Assembly: GCA_902793605.1 (NCBI GenBank)
Contig: CADBEB010000018.1
Coordinates: forward strand, 1 to 57,886
DNA: 57,886 nt
Reading direction: 5' to 3'
DNA from: an uncultured Eubacteriales bacterium
GTDB taxonomy: Bacteria; Bacillota; Clostridia; Christensenellales; Aristaeellaceae
Made by a program: the position numbers and the translations under genes. The first letter of the stretch is position 1; each line of letters opens with the position of its first letter. Shown here piece by piece: positions 33,023-41,259 of this stretch. Under the pieces are notes generated by a model, which saw only the letters and a program-made list of their open reading frames with translations, was not told where the DNA came from and ran no database searches.

Positions 33023-34603
33023 ATGGAACGCCGGTATATCGCCATCGACCTGAAGTCCTTCTACGCCTCCGTGGAGTGCGTCAGCCGGAAGCTGGATCCC
33101 CTGACCACGAACCTGGTCGTCGCGGATGAGAGCCGCACGGAAAAGACCATCTGCCTTGCCGTCTCCCCTTCCCTGAAGGCTTACGGCATCTCCGGCCGCG
33201 CCCGGCTCTTCGAGGTCGTGCAGAAGATGAAGGAGGTCAACGCGGAGCGCCTGCGGAAGGCGCGCCGCCTCGGCATTCCGTCCTTCACCTCCTCCAGTGC
33301 CGACGCCCTCGCCCTCGCCAAAGACCCGTCCCTGGAGGCCGCCTACATCGCCGCGCCGCCGCGGATGCAGCTGTATGAGGAGATCAGCCGCCGGGTTTTC
33401 TCCATCTATATGCGGTATGTCTCCTCCGAGGATATCCATGTCTACTCCATCGACGAATGTTTCCTGGACGTCACCGGTTATCTGAAGACCTACGGCCTCT
33501 CCGCCCATGACCTGGCCATCACCATGATCCGGACGGTCCTGAAGGAGACCGGCATCACCGCCACCGCCGGCATCGGGACAAACATGTATCTCGCCAAGGT
33601 CGCCATGGACATCGTCGCCAAGCATGTCCCGGCGGACCGGGACGGGGTGCGGATCGCGGAGCTGGACGAGAAGTCCTACCGGGAACAGCTCTGGTGCCAT
33701 ACCCCGATCACGGACTTCTGGCGCGTCGGCCGCGGCACCGCCGCCACCCTCGCCTCCCTCGGCTGCAGGACCATGGGGGACGTGGCCCGCCTGAGCACGA
33801 AGAACGAAGCGGTGCTTTACAAAGCCATAGGCGTCAATGCCGAGCTCCTGATCGACCACGCCTGGGGCTGGGAGCCGACCCTGATCAGCGACATCAAGGC
33901 GTACAAGCCGGAGGAGACCGGCATCTCCAGCGGCCAGGTCCTTTCCGAACCCTATGATTTTGATCAGGCAAAGCTCATCGTCCGTGAGATGACGGAGCTC
34001 ATGGCCATGGACCTGGTCCGCAAGGGCGTCGTCACCAGAAAGATCACCCTGACCGTCGGCTACGACCGGGCCAGCCTGATCCCTGCCGAAGGCGGCCCGG
34101 GGGGCGCTCCCCGATATCTTGTCGCCAGAACAGGCCGGCCTTACCGGGGCGAGGTAAAGCCCGACTTCTACGGCCGCCCGGCCCCGAAAATGGCCCACGG
34201 GACCGGCAATATCGACCGCTGGACCAGCTCCGCCCGCCGCATCACGGCCGTCATGATGGACCTGTACGACCGAATCATCGACCCGGACCTGTCTGTCCGG
34301 CGGATGTATGTCGCCGCCTGCAACCTGATCCCCGAGGATCAGATCCCGGAAGAGGCCCCGGTGCAGCTGGATCTGTTCACCGACTATGCCGCCCTGGAAA
34401 AGCAGAAGGAAAGCGAGGATGCCGCCGACAGGAAGGAAAAGAAACTGCAGAAGGCCGCCCTCGCCATGCAGGAACGGTTCGGAAAGAACGCCGTCCTCAA
34501 GGGCATGAACCTGCAGAAAGGCGCCACCACGATCCAGCGCAACGGACAGATCGGCGGTCACCGGGCAGGTACCCTCCCCGCGGAAGGAGATGATCCGGCA
34601 TGA
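33023..34603 (+). CDS. Y-family translesion DNA polymerase (UmuC/DinB-like)
   Basis: 526 residues. Palm metal site Y-I-A-I-D-L-K-S-F-Y-A-S-V-E begins at residue 5; the second acidic pair is in Y-S-I-D-E-C-F-L-D-V. The little-finger region follows, and a clamp-binding peptide Q-L-D-L-F is at 448-452, which should bind the sliding clamp. The extra C-terminal helices (about 460-526) are basic. UmuC proteins copy damaged DNA at the cost of errors. AAGGAGAGG is before the ATG. It forms an operon with yolD, ATGA overlap. No LexA-box (GAAC-N4-GTTC type) is visible, only the dyad shared with the peptidase gene. Confidence 0.94.
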   Translation: MERRYIAIDLKSFYASVECVSRKLDPLTTNLVVADESRTEKTICLAVSPSLKAYGISGRARLFEVVQKMKEVNAERLRKARRLGIPSFTSSSADALALAKDPSLEAAYIAAPPRMQLYEEISRRVFSIYMRYVSSEDIHVYSIDECFLDVTGYLKTYGLSAHDLAITMIRTVLKETGITATAGIGTNMYLAKVAMDIVAKHVPADRDGVRIAELDEKSYREQLWCHTPITDFWRVGRGTAATLASLGCRTMGDVARLSTKNEAVLYKAIGVNAELLIDHAWGWEPTLISDIKAYKPEETGISSGQVLSEPYDFDQAKLIVREMTELMAMDLVRKGVVTRKITLTVGYDRASLIPAEGGPGGAPRYLVARTGRPYRGEVKPDFYGRPAPKMAHGTGNIDRWTSSARRITAVMMDLYDRIIDPDLSVRRMYVAACNLIPEDQIPEEAPVQLDLFTDYAALEKQKESEDAADRKEKKLQKAALAMQERFGKNAVLKGMNLQKGATTIQRNGQIGGHRAGTLPAEGDDPA

Positions 34604-35058
34604 AAGACAATAGCACCCCGGATCCGCGCGTCGTCTACGCGGAGATTATCGACCAGCCGCACTGGGAATCCCCCTCCCGTCCCCGGATGAGCCGGTATAA
34701 CCGGGCCGCCCAGTTCTCCCCCTTCGCCGCCCTGACCGGCTATGACGATATCATCCGGGAGGAAGCCCGGGAGACCGGCACATGGATCGAACCCGGCGAG
34801 AGCCGGAAGGAACAGATCAACCGCTGTCTGAATGAGATCGCGGCATCTCTTTCACATCCGGCCGAAGAGGATCCCCTCCGATCATATAGCATCACTTTCT
34901 TTGTTCCGGACACAAAGAAAGACGGCGGCTCATACGCCGCCGCCGAAGGATCTGTCCGGAAGATCGATCCGGTCCGCCGCAGGCTTCTCCTGGTGGACGA
35001 AACCGGACAGAAACAGGAGATCGACCTCGACCGGATCACAGAGATCCATCCGCTCTGA
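34600..35058 (+). CDS. YolD-like family protein
   Basis: 152 residues. The motif M-S-R-Y-N-R-A-A-Q-F-S-P-F-A-A-L-T-G-Y (30-48) and E-I-D-L-D-R-I-T-E-I near the end match YolD-like proteins, which accompany umuC genes in Firmicutes and are thought to partner or regulate them. It overlaps umuC by four bases (ATGA), supporting joint function in damage tolerance. Length is larger than the usual 100-120 residues, with an N-terminal extension. No catalytic motif seen. A hairpin terminator for the plus strand stands 200 bases downstream. Confidence 0.9.
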   Translation: MKDNSTPDPRVVYAEIIDQPHWESPSRPRMSRYNRAAQFSPFAALTGYDDIIREEARETGTWIEPGESRKEQINRCLNEIAASLSHPAEEDPLRSYSITFFVPDTKKDGGSYAAAEGSVRKIDPVRRRLLLVDETGQKQEIDLDRITEIHPL

Positions 35059-35253
35059 TCACACATTTTCACTCTTTCACCTGCTGAAAAAGAGAGTTTC
35101 ACCTTCGCTTCACGCAGGGTTCACAAACCCGGTCTATACTGAAACCGCAAACAGAAAGTGAGCGGCCGCCACTTTCGCCAAGCTGCAACATTTCCGTTCT
35201 CCCGACGGGAATGATCAGATAGATGTCCCCTTTATACTTTCCCCCTTTTTTCG

Positions 35254-35287
35254 GCCGGCGCCCGTCATGAACGGACGCCGGCTTTTT
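35254..35287 (+). terminator. Terminator of umuC-yolD (plus strand)
   Basis: Stem GCCGGCG (35254-35260) / CGCCGGC (35276-35282) followed by TTTTT (35283-35287). The stretch 35,059-35,253 has nothing else I recognise. Confidence 0.75.
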
Positions 35288-35306
35288 GCCGATCCGTCCG
35301 GAATCA

Positions 35307-36020
35307 TTAGAACTGTATCGGTAAAAAGGCGGCGACGACCGCCAGGATCACCGCGGGTAGAAGATTGGCCACCCGGATCTTTTTCCCCCAGACCAGATTC
35401 AATCCGACGCAGAAGATCAGCACGGAGCCGACCAGTGACAGATACCCCATCGCCGCATCCGTCATCACCGGACGGAGGACCGACGCCAGGAGGGTCAGTC
35501 CGCCTTCCCACAGGAAAACGGGGATGGCCGAAAAAGCACAGCCCTTCCCCATGGAACAGGTCATCACCATCACAATGATCAGGTCCAGGATTGCCTTGGC
35601 CCCCAGCGTTGACCAGTCGCCCGAGATCCCGTCCTGGATCGCGCCCATGATCGCCATGGCGCCGATGCATACCGTCAGGGAAGCCGTCACAAAGCCAGGG
35701 ACAAACCCCTGGTCCTTTGCGTTCCCGGTCTTCTGTTTCAGCCATTCGCCAAACCGTTCGAACAGTCCTTCAATATTGATGATTTCACCGATCAGGCCGC
35801 CGAGTGCCAGGCAGGCCACGATCAGCATTCCCCCGCCGCCCGGGAGCAGGTCGCTGTGAAGCATATACTTCATTGCGCCGGCAATTCCAAGGAACATCGT
35901 TCCCACGCCGCAGGCCATGGTCAGCGTTTCCTGATGGCGTTCCCTGATCAGCCGCCCGAACAGGACTCCGAACAATCCCCCTGCAATGATGGCTCCCGTA
36001 TTGATTAACGTCCCTGTCAT
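35307..36020 (-). CDS. DUF554 family membrane protein
   Basis: 237 residues, seven hydrophobic segments. The N-terminal T-L-I-N-T-G-A-I-I-A-G-G-L-F-G and the interior A-L-G-G-L-I-G-E-I-I-N-I-E are typical of DUF554 (YqgA-type) proteins, widely conserved but without known activity; some are suspected transporters. RBS GGAGG. Monocistronic; no clear terminator (the hairpin at 35254-35287 points the other way). No recognisable sequence lies between 36,021 and 36,219 beyond small dyads. Confidence 0.9.
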   Translation of the reverse strand: MTGTLINTGAIIAGGLFGVLFGRLIRERHQETLTMACGVGTMFLGIAGAMKYMLHSDLLPGGGGMLIVACLALGGLIGEIINIEGLFERFGEWLKQKTGNAKDQGFVPGFVTASLTVCIGAMAIMGAIQDGISGDWSTLGAKAILDLIIVMVMTCSMGKGCAFSAIPVFLWEGGLTLLASVLRPVMTDAAMGYLSLVGSVLIFCVGLNLVWGKKIRVANLLPAVILAVVAAFLPIQF

Positions 36021-36219
36021 GCCAAGTCCTCCGTTGCTTTCCCCGATCCCGCCCTCGTTTCATCATCCATATCCGGTATTGCGCGATCAGTGTCTTACGA
36101 CCTTCTTACAATGCTCATGTGCCCCGTGCCCCGTTACGATCAGTAAACGAGCCGTTACGCACCGCAACTTAGGCAGTTGCCGCCTGATATGCGCCTGATG
36201 AAACTACTTCCAACAGCGT

Positions 36220-36675
36220 TTATTCAACCAGGTCCTTTGTCCAGTTCGTTGCCTGCAGCAGATTGTCCAGCTGTCTGATCTCCTTCGCCATCCGGTCCGC
36301 TTCCTTCTGCAGTCCCGGCACATTCACCGCAGGGATCACCCGGATCTCTGTTCCCCTGGCCCTGCCGGTATTGGATCCGGCTTCCTGAACCATTCCCCTG
36401 TATACCGCCGCCTTCAGCATCAGCGCGTCCTTCTTGGCGATCAGCTGCGTCAGCGTCATTCCGTCGGCTTCCGTCACATCATTCGTGTGATTGATCGCCG
36501 CCATCAGATACTCCAGGCGGGCAACAGATTCATCCAGTTCCCCGAGCAGTTCCCGGGGATTCTCCACCGGTTCCTCCCCTTCCTGGACCAGCACCACATT
36601 CTCCAGCCTGCCCCGCAGGCTTGTGATCTTCCTGTTCAGGTCAGCCCTCTCCTGTAATGCTTCCGCCAGTTTCAT
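36220..36675 (-). CDS. DIP1984 family protein
   Basis: 151 residues, helical. M-K-L-A-E-A-L-Q-E-R-A-D-L-N-R-K-I start and the repeated L-L-G-E-L-D-E-S-V-A-R-L-E-Y-L pattern match the DIP1984 family (distantly septicolysin-like), whose function is not known. The ATG at 36675 is taken, not the one 9 bases upstream, because AAGGAGG directly abuts the earlier one. Its start lies 35 bases inside the end of the thpR gene; both are in one unit. No signal peptide, no metal motif. Confidence 0.85.
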   Translation of the reverse strand: MKLAEALQERADLNRKITSLRGRLENVVLVQEGEEPVENPRELLGELDESVARLEYLMAAINHTNDVTEADGMTLTQLIAKKDALMLKAAVYRGMVQEAGSNTGRARGTEIRVIPAVNVPGLQKEADRMAKEIRQLDNLLQATNWTKDLVE

Positions 36676-37201
36676 CGTGTTCATCCTCCTTCTTTCCTGT
36701 TCTTCCGATCACCGTATATTCCATCCCGTTCTCCCCGCGGTCGGAGCGGTACAGGCATACCTCGTCGACGATCATCGACACGCGTGGAACCGCGATCTCC
36801 GGCAGGACGATCCCTTCCGGAACGACCGGCTTCCTTGCCAGGGTGATATGCGCTTTGAACGCCTTCCGGTCATAGGGAATCCCGGCATCATCGAGGTTCT
36901 TTCCGACCTGTGCCGCCAGCTGTTCCAGCTCTTCCGACGGCTCGATCCCCGCCCACAGGACGTTGGCTCCCGGAAAGATCCCCGGATGCGACAGGGTAAC
37001 GGAAAACGGTTCCCTCACCGCCGGCAGGACTTCAAGTACCCCTGCCGCGTCCGGCCATTCCCCGATGAACGCCAGCGTCAGATGCAGGCCCGCATCCTCC
37101 CGGTACTTCCCTGTCACCCCGGCTTCCCGGAGTTTTTCCTTTACATCCGAAAGCGCCGCACGGAATCCCGGGGACGGCTCCACAGCCACAAACAACCGCA
37201 T
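36641..37201 (-). CDS. thpR: RNA 2',3'-cyclic phosphodiesterase
   Basis: 186 residues. 2H phosphoesterase with the two catalytic H-x-T-x motifs: H-L-T-L at 40-43 and H-I-T-L at 118-121. M-R-L-F-V-A-V start is typical of ThpR/LigT. It opens 2',3'-cyclic phosphates on RNA ends in vitro. AAAGGAG sets the ATG. The last 35 bases overlap the DIP1984 gene. In the leader is a 27-bp sequence that recurs before the DUF523 gene. The final 25 residues after G-R-T-G-K-K are highly charged and not part of the domain. Confidence 0.93.
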   Translation of the reverse strand: MRLFVAVEPSPGFRAALSDVKEKLREAGVTGKYREDAGLHLTLAFIGEWPDAAGVLEVLPAVREPFSVTLSHPGIFPGANVLWAGIEPSEELEQLAAQVGKNLDDAGIPYDRKAFKAHITLARKPVVPEGIVLPEIAVPRVSMIVDEVCLYRSDRGENGMEYTVIGRTGKKEDEHDETGGSITGEG

Positions 37202-37213
37202 TGAGGTTCTCCT

Positions 37214-37240
37214 TTATTCCCGATACGTCCATCCATGCTC
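37214..37240 (-). repeat. 27-bp leader repeat, copy 1
   Basis: TTATTCCCGATACGTCCATC... on the plus strand; 26 of 27 bases equal 38208-38234. Sits 12 bases before thpR on the minus strand, between the gene and a hairpin further upstream; the same layout occurs at copy 2. Confidence 0.7.
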
Positions 37241-37260
37241 TTTGGTTGTCCGTAAAGCAA

Positions 37261-37302
37261 AACATATGAAACAGAACAGGCCGTCCCTCTGTTTCATATG
37301 TT
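37261..37302 (-). terminator. Terminator of glsB-type gene
   Basis: Perfect 15-bp arms AACATATGAAACAGA (37261-37275) and TCTGTTTCATATGTT (37288-37302). On the minus strand the stem is followed by TTGCTTT. It separates the GlsB gene from thpR. Confidence 0.75.
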
Positions 37303-37360
37303 TCGTATCAGCAATACCGTACGTTTCATCGTACAGCAATTCAGATTCTTTTTCCCCGCA

Positions 37361-37609
37361 TCATTGTTTTCCCCGGATCAGGCGCAGGAGTGCCAGAAGG
37401 ATCACAGCACCGCCCGCGGCGATCAGGATGCTGGTGAGATTGATCCCGTCCACCTGTCCCAGGCCGAATCTGGAAGCCACAAATCCGCCGATGTTTGCCC
37501 CGATGATTCCGATGATGATGTTGCCGATAAACCCATGGCCTTTTCCCATGATCTTCCCGGCAATCAGTCCGGCAAGACCGCCAACGATGATCCAGCTTAA
37601 AACACCCAT
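37361..37609 (-). CDS. GlsB/YeaQ/YmgE family membrane protein
   Basis: 82 residues with three hydrophobic helices, glycine rich: W-I-I-V-G-G-L-A-G-L-I-A-G-K-I-M-G and I-I-G-I-I-G-A-N-I-G-G-F. These are the hallmarks of the transglycosylase-associated/GlsB stress family of small inner membrane proteins. The start has GGTGAAAG upstream, which is weak. Monocistronic with a terminator. Confidence 0.9.
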   Translation of the reverse strand: MGVLSWIIVGGLAGLIAGKIMGKGHGFIGNIIIGIIGANIGGFVASRFGLGQVDGINLTSILIAAGGAVILLALLRLIRGKQ

Positions 37610-37683
37610 TTTCTTTCACCCGCCAAATTAAGATCATGCATCGTTTTCAACGCATTAACCGTATGACAGAATAATACCACATA

Positions 37684-37719
37684 AACAAAAAACAGGGAAG
37701 AACCGATCAGGCTCTTCCC
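37684..37719 (-). terminator. Terminator of DUF523 gene
   Basis: Stem GGGAAGA (37695-37701) / TCTTCCC (37713-37719), read on the minus strand into TGTTTTTTGTTT. Confidence 0.8.
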
Positions 37720-37759
37720 CATCCGGTATACACATTTTCCCCGGTCATGTCAGTACGTC

Positions 37760-38188
37760 TTAAAGCTCCTTATACAGATCCTCCGCATCCCCCACCCGGA
37801 AACCGGCCTTTTTCGCCATCTCCGCGAACACGCCCATGCCCGGGATCAGGCTGCCGGAAAAGGTTCCGTCATAGATCTGTTTTACCCCGCAGCTGGGGCT
37901 TCTGGACTGGAGGATGATGATATCCGGCTGTTCCCGCAGGGCGGTTTCCAGGGCTGCGGCTGCCCCCTTCCGGAACGCCTCGTCCACGGATACCCCTTCC
38001 CGGTTCGTCACGACCCCGTCGACGATCTCCGCAGGAACCCGCGGAACCGGCAGTCCGCCTAGCACCTCCGGGCACACAGGAATGACCGTATGTCCGGACA
38101 GCTGGCGGATCAGTTCCTCGTTTCGGTTGTTCCCGCCGTTGTACTTGCAGTTCTCCCCCAGCAGGCAGGCGCTGACCATGATCTTCAT
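37760..38188 (-). CDS. DUF523 family protein
   Basis: 142 residues. N-terminal M-V-S-A-C-L-L-G-E-N-C-K-Y-N-G and C-P-E-V-L-G-G-L-P with P-R-x-P-A-E, then S-R-S-P-S-C-G; the Cys set suggests metal or Fe-S binding and resembles the desulfidase-type DUF523 proteins (related to TudS). ATG at 38188 is set by GGGAGG, not the upstream frame start. Recent work on related proteins indicates thio-uracil desulfidase activity; I treat that as possible only. Confidence 0.9.
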   Translation of the reverse strand: MKIMVSACLLGENCKYNGGNNRNEELIRQLSGHTVIPVCPEVLGGLPVPRVPAEIVDGVVTNREGVSVDEAFRKGAAAALETALREQPDIIILQSRSPSCGVKQIYDGTFSGSLIPGMGVFAEMAKKAGFRVGDAEDLYKEL

Positions 38189-38207
38189 GTCCCAACCTCC
38201 CGGTTCC

Positions 38208-38234
38208 TTATTCCCGATACGTCCATCCGTGCTC
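38208..38234 (-). repeat. 27-bp leader repeat, copy 2
   Basis: Matches 37214-37240 with one mismatch. Located 20 bases before the DUF523 start, with a hairpin further upstream as in copy 1. Confidence 0.7.
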
Positions 38235-38261
38235 CCCATGGCAGATCAACAGCTTCGTCAA

Positions 38262-38292
38262 TGCAAAACGGTGAAACGGAAAAGACCGTTTC
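38262..38292 (-). terminator. Terminator of the hsd operon
   Basis: GAAACGG (38273-38279) / CCGTTTC (38286-38292) with short loop; on the minus strand it runs into ACCGTTTTGC. A weaker U-tract than the others. Confidence 0.55.
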
Positions 38293-38331
38293 CCGTTTCC
38301 GTGTTTACGTGCACCTAACCCTGGGGACTCT

Positions 38332-39780
38332 TTATGATTTCAGGGCTTCACAAAGGGGTAAGAGTTCTTCCAGCCGGGCAACGATGCGCTTTTGTTCCGC
38401 AAGAGGTGGGAGGGGAATAAGGACTTTTTTCATAGTATCACCCTTTATACCCTGAGCTGCAGAGCCCGTCTTTCTTTCTCTTATCTCTTTCTGAAAATAT
38501 GTTGATTGGATAAACCGAAGATATAGTGGATTAGCAATGAGATCCAGGCTATATGCTTGCAAAGTAATAACTCGTTGGCCACAGCTACATTCTCCTACCC
38601 AGGTGTTAATGGCAGCATAACCCATTGAACCACCTTCAGTGATGAAAAGAATATCACCGTTCTTTGTTAATCCTCTGCTCTTCCTTGTTAAATATTCTTC
38701 CTCAGATATATACACATCTTCTTTGCTGAAATCGAGATATCCATTTCGAATATTAGCAGAGCCAATTAGCCTAATTCCATGTTGTTTTTTTGTCGGAGTT
38801 TTTCCTCTATAGTCGATAAAATTATAGATGGAGTTCAGACGCACCCATTTCCAACTTACCGGAATATCAAACGGCTTCTCTTCTTCGGTAATCTCTGTCA
38901 GGGGCTTCTCTTTCTTGATTTTTCCTTCTTTGATCAGTTTCTGCTTCTCTTGCTGGATCTGCTGGTAAAGTTCTTCCCCGGTCCCTTCCTCCGGACGCTG
39001 TTCCACCAGTTTTCCCTGGATTGCCATCTGCAGGATGGATTTCTGCATATCATCCGGGAACCGCTTGTTGAATTCTTCCAGCCGGCTCCAGGCTTTTTCA
39101 TACCGGTCAATCAGCGGCAGGAGCTCTTCGATTTTGGCAACGATTCGCTTTTGTTCAGCGAGAGGCGGAAGGGCAAAAACAAGTTGAAGGACAGTATTTC
39201 TTTCAATGCCAGGAATCATGCTTTTTGCTTTGGTTTTCAGTCCTTCCACTTGGCTCTGAATATAGAACTGCAAATACTGTGTATCTGTTCCCACTGGAGT
39301 GATGGACATTAATTGCCGTGCAATATGAACTTCATTTTCATTCAAAACTGCAGTTTTCCCTACGGTGCCTTTGCAGGTAAGAAGAAGATCACCCTTGTGT
39401 GCGATGTTGTTTGGATAAAGGGTCCAACGATTGATAATCAATTTGTTTTCATCCAGATTGCTTGCCCCTGTAATATAGGGGATTCCATCTTTTGATGAAT
39501 TGTATTTATCAGGAGTAAGATCGGATCCAGACAACAGATCAATGACTGTACTTAATCGCACCCATTTCCAACTCTCCGGGATATCAAACGGCTTTTCTTC
39601 TTCCGTAATTCCCGGCAACGGCTTTTCTTTCTTAATCTTCCCTTCCGCAATCAGTTTCTGCTTTTCCTGCTGTATCTTCTGATACAGTTCCTCCGCCGTG
39701 CCTTCTTCCGGTCGCTGTTCCACCAGCTTTCCCTGGATCGCCAGCTGCAATATGCTGTTTTTCAGCTCCTGCGGTGTCAC
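38332..39780 (-). CDS. hsdS: Type I restriction-modification specificity subunit
   Basis: 482 residues. Recognises the DNA target for HsdM and HsdR. Two target recognition domains (TRD1 about 65-215, TRD2 about 305-460) are joined by conserved helices. The two conserved blocks, each with E-Q-R-P-E-E-G-T then E-E-L-Y-Q, K-P-F-D-I-P and S-W-K-W-V-R-L, are near copies of one another (about 25-80 and 260-320). The TRD DNA is much more AT-rich than the blocks. It starts inside the end of hsdM (4-base overlap). The last gene of the operon, weak terminator afterward. Confidence 0.95.
   Translation of the reverse strand: MTPQELKNSILQLAIQGKLVEQRPEEGTAEELYQKIQQEKQKLIAEGKIKKEKPLPGITEEEKPFDIPESWKWVRLSTVIDLLSGSDLTPDKYNSSKDGIPYITGASNLDENKLIINRWTLYPNNIAHKGDLLLTCKGTVGKTAVLNENEVHIARQLMSITPVGTDTQYLQFYIQSQVEGLKTKAKSMIPGIERNTVLQLVFALPPLAEQKRIVAKIEELLPLIDRYEKAWSRLEEFNKRFPDDMQKSILQMAIQGKLVEQRPEEGTGEELYQQIQQEKQKLIKEGKIKKEKPLTEITEEEKPFDIPVSWKWVRLNSIYNFIDYRGKTPTKKQHGIRLIGSANIRNGYLDFSKEDVYISEEEYLTRKSRGLTKNGDILFITEGGSMGYAAINTWVGECSCGQRVITLQAYSLDLIANPLYLRFIQSTYFQKEIRERKTGSAAQGIKGDTMKKVLIPLPPLAEQKRIVARLEELLPLCEALKS
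38840..39043 (-). repeat. hsdS internal direct repeat, copy 2
   Basis: Encodes the second conserved helix block. It matches 39557-39760 at roughly five of six bases with identical stretches of 15-20 bases such as CGCACCCATTTCCAACT at both starts (38840 and 39557). Such repeats permit exchange of TRDs. Confidence 0.75.
39557..39760 (-). repeat. hsdS internal direct repeat, copy 1
   Basis: Encodes the first conserved helix block; see the partner at 38840-39043. Confidence 0.75.
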
Positions 39781-41255
39781 AGCTGGACACCTCCCAGCTT
39801 CTCCGTGATCTCCGCCAGCACACGGTCGATCTCCGCGTTCAGGCTGGCACGCTCCTCCTGATACCGTTGGATCAGGTCCATGGGCGCCAGGATCTCCTCT
39901 TCTTCATGGGGATAGCCGCACTGATCCAGGTTATAATTCAGTTCTTCCGTAAGCTGTTTTGCTGTAAACTGCTTTGCCTTGTCAAAGCCGTCCTCGTTGA
40001 TCTCCTTCCGGTCGTTCCACCACTCAATCGCTGGGGCGAAATGCTCCACCTTCATGGGTTTGGTCTTGCTGAAATGCTTATAGCCTTCCGGCATATCCAG
40101 GCGATAGAACCAGGTGGTTTCCGTGGGCTTGCTCTTATCGAAGAACAGGATATTCGTGGTAATGCTGGTATAGGGAGAGAAGACGCTGGAAGGCATCCGG
40201 ATGATCGTATGCAGGTTGAACTCGCTGATCAGTTTTTTCTTGATGTTGATCTTCGCGTTGTCCGTGCCGAAGAGGAAACCGTCCGGCAGGATAACCGCCG
40301 CGCGCCCGGTCTTCTTCAGCCGGTACATGATGACGGACATAAAGAGATCCGCCGTTTCGCTGGAGGCCAGATCGTCCGGGAAATGGCTCTTGATATCCGC
40401 CTTTTCACTGCCGCCGTAGGGAGGATTCATCAGGATAACATCGGTACGGTCTGACTCGGTATAATCAAGCACATCCCGCTGCAGGGAGTTGTCGTGATAG
40501 ACCTGCGGGATATCGATATCATGCAGGAGCATGTTCGTCACGCAGAGCATATAGGGGAACTGCTTCTTCTCAATCCCGTAGATGGACTCGCTGTAGGCCT
40601 TCTGGTCCTCGGTGGTTTTGATCTGCGGAGCCAGGGCCTTCAGCCAGCTGGTGATGAAGCCGCCGGTACCGCAGGCAAAGTCCGCCATCTTTTCCCCGAT
40701 CTGAGGCTTGATCATCTGCACCATGAAGTCCGTGACGGCGCGGGGCGTATAGAATTCACCGGAGGAACCGGCGCTCTGCAGCTCCCGCAGAATGGACTCA
40801 TAGATCTCACCGAAAGCATGGCTCTCCTCCGTATCGGTCAGGTCCAACTCGTCAATGATATTGATCACCTGGCGCAGCAGGACGCCGTCCTTCATATACT
40901 GGTTGGCGTCCTCGAAGGTTGTGCGGACGATGGATTTCTTGATGGGCGTTTCCGGTGTCACGACCAGGGTTTTCAGCGTCGGGAACAGGGTATTGTTGAC
41001 AAAGTTCAGCAGGGCATCGCCGGTCATGGCACTGCCGGAATGATCGTCCGTGGCCCAGTTGCACCAGCGGCAGTTCTCCGGGATGATGGATTCATAGTCA
41101 TCCTCGTTGAACTCCCAGTCCTGCTCCTTGGCGTCATAGACCTTCAGGAACAGCATCCAGGCGATCTGCTCAATGCGCTGCGCATCGCCGTTGATACCGG
41201 CGTCGTTGCGCATGATGTCACGGACCCGTTTGACAAATGTAGAGAGATTGCTCAT
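39777..41255 (-). CDS. hsdM: Type I restriction-modification methyltransferase subunit
   Basis: 492 residues. N6-adenine methyltransferase of the complex. N-terminal helical HsdM_N domain (about 1-140), SAM motif I F-A-C-G-T-G-G-F (about 192-199) and catalytic N-P-P-Y-G-G near 278-283. Starts 4 bases after the hsdR stop and overlaps hsdS by four bases, an intact operon. Methylation by this subunit protects self DNA; the HsdM length is normal for the family. GGATAAC is the weak ribosome site before its ATG at 41255, so translation is coupled to hsdR. Confidence 0.96.
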   Translation of the reverse strand: MSNLSTFVKRVRDIMRNDAGINGDAQRIEQIAWMLFLKVYDAKEQDWEFNEDDYESIIPENCRWCNWATDDHSGSAMTGDALLNFVNNTLFPTLKTLVVTPETPIKKSIVRTTFEDANQYMKDGVLLRQVINIIDELDLTDTEESHAFGEIYESILRELQSAGSSGEFYTPRAVTDFMVQMIKPQIGEKMADFACGTGGFITSWLKALAPQIKTTEDQKAYSESIYGIEKKQFPYMLCVTNMLLHDIDIPQVYHDNSLQRDVLDYTESDRTDVILMNPPYGGSEKADIKSHFPDDLASSETADLFMSVIMYRLKKTGRAAVILPDGFLFGTDNAKINIKKKLISEFNLHTIIRMPSSVFSPYTSITTNILFFDKSKPTETTWFYRLDMPEGYKHFSKTKPMKVEHFAPAIEWWNDRKEINEDGFDKAKQFTAKQLTEELNYNLDQCGYPHEEEEILAPMDLIQRYQEERASLNAEIDRVLAEITEKLGGVQL

Positions 41256-41259
41256 TCCG

